Shown here one piece after another: positions 15,912 through 15,913 of a DNA stretch of 15,913 nucleotides. Where the stretch lies: assembly GCA_016780665.1 (NCBI GenBank), contig JADHLM010000015.1:1-15913 (forward strand). Reading direction: 5' to 3'. Under the pieces are notes generated by a model. It was not told the DNA's origin and searched no databases. It saw only the letters and a list, made by a program, of their open reading frames with translations. Position 1 is the stretch's first letter. Each line of letters opens with the position of its first letter. The translations under genes and the position numbers were made by a program. The DNA comes from Hyphomicrobiales bacterium (GTDB lineage Bacteria; Pseudomonadota; Alphaproteobacteria; Rhizobiales; TMED25).

Positions 15912-15913
15912 AC

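Overview
The window is AT-rich bacterial DNA. Genes are packed with almost no spacers, most stop codons are TAA, and no rRNA, tRNA, CRISPR array, insertion sequence or phage gene is visible. Gene types and packing suggest a streamlined marine bacterium, most likely an alphaproteobacterium. This is an inference, since no taxonomic marker gene is present. No stretch of 300 bases or more lacks a gene.

Left part (1-5006): bases 1-208 are AT-rich with no supported gene. They are followed by an aldo/keto reductase on the + strand, which ends at a perfect 10-bp hairpin. A three-gene minus-strand operon comes next, in transcription order a TerB-like protein, a class I glutamine amidotransferase and a 64-residue cysteine-rich protein. 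Divergent from it is aroE (shikimate dehydrogenase), which converges on an amidase-signature enzyme on the minus strand.

Middle part (5077-13002): this looks like an accessory catabolic and transport island. A + strand ACMSD-like metal-dependent amidohydrolase or decarboxylase stops one base away from the end of a long minus-strand operon. In transcription order the operon encodes a DHA3-type MFS transporter, a Bcr/CflA-type MFS transporter, a 12-helix permease, a two-helix membrane protein coupled to it, a double-cupin protein and a fumarylacetoacetate-hydrolase (FAH) family enzyme. Junctions between the first four genes are -1, 2 and 1 bases. An alpha/beta hydrolase is divergent from the operon. 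These enzymes would fit uptake and breakdown of a ring-derived or amide-containing carboxylic acid. The substrate cannot be read from the sequence, and no dedicated regulator is seen.

Right part (13135-15913): a short CNNM/CBS-domain ion-transport protein is followed 19 bases later by a photolyase/cryptochrome-family flavoprotein. By remembered alignment, that protein lacks several residues that define classical CPD photolyases. A two-helix membrane protein of 88 residues converges from the right edge.

The main points for a second look are the non-canonical active site of the photolyase-like protein, an apparent ATT start with a strong ribosome-binding site for the DHA3 transporter, the duplicated cupin protein inside a catabolic operon, and the permease with its coupled small membrane protein.
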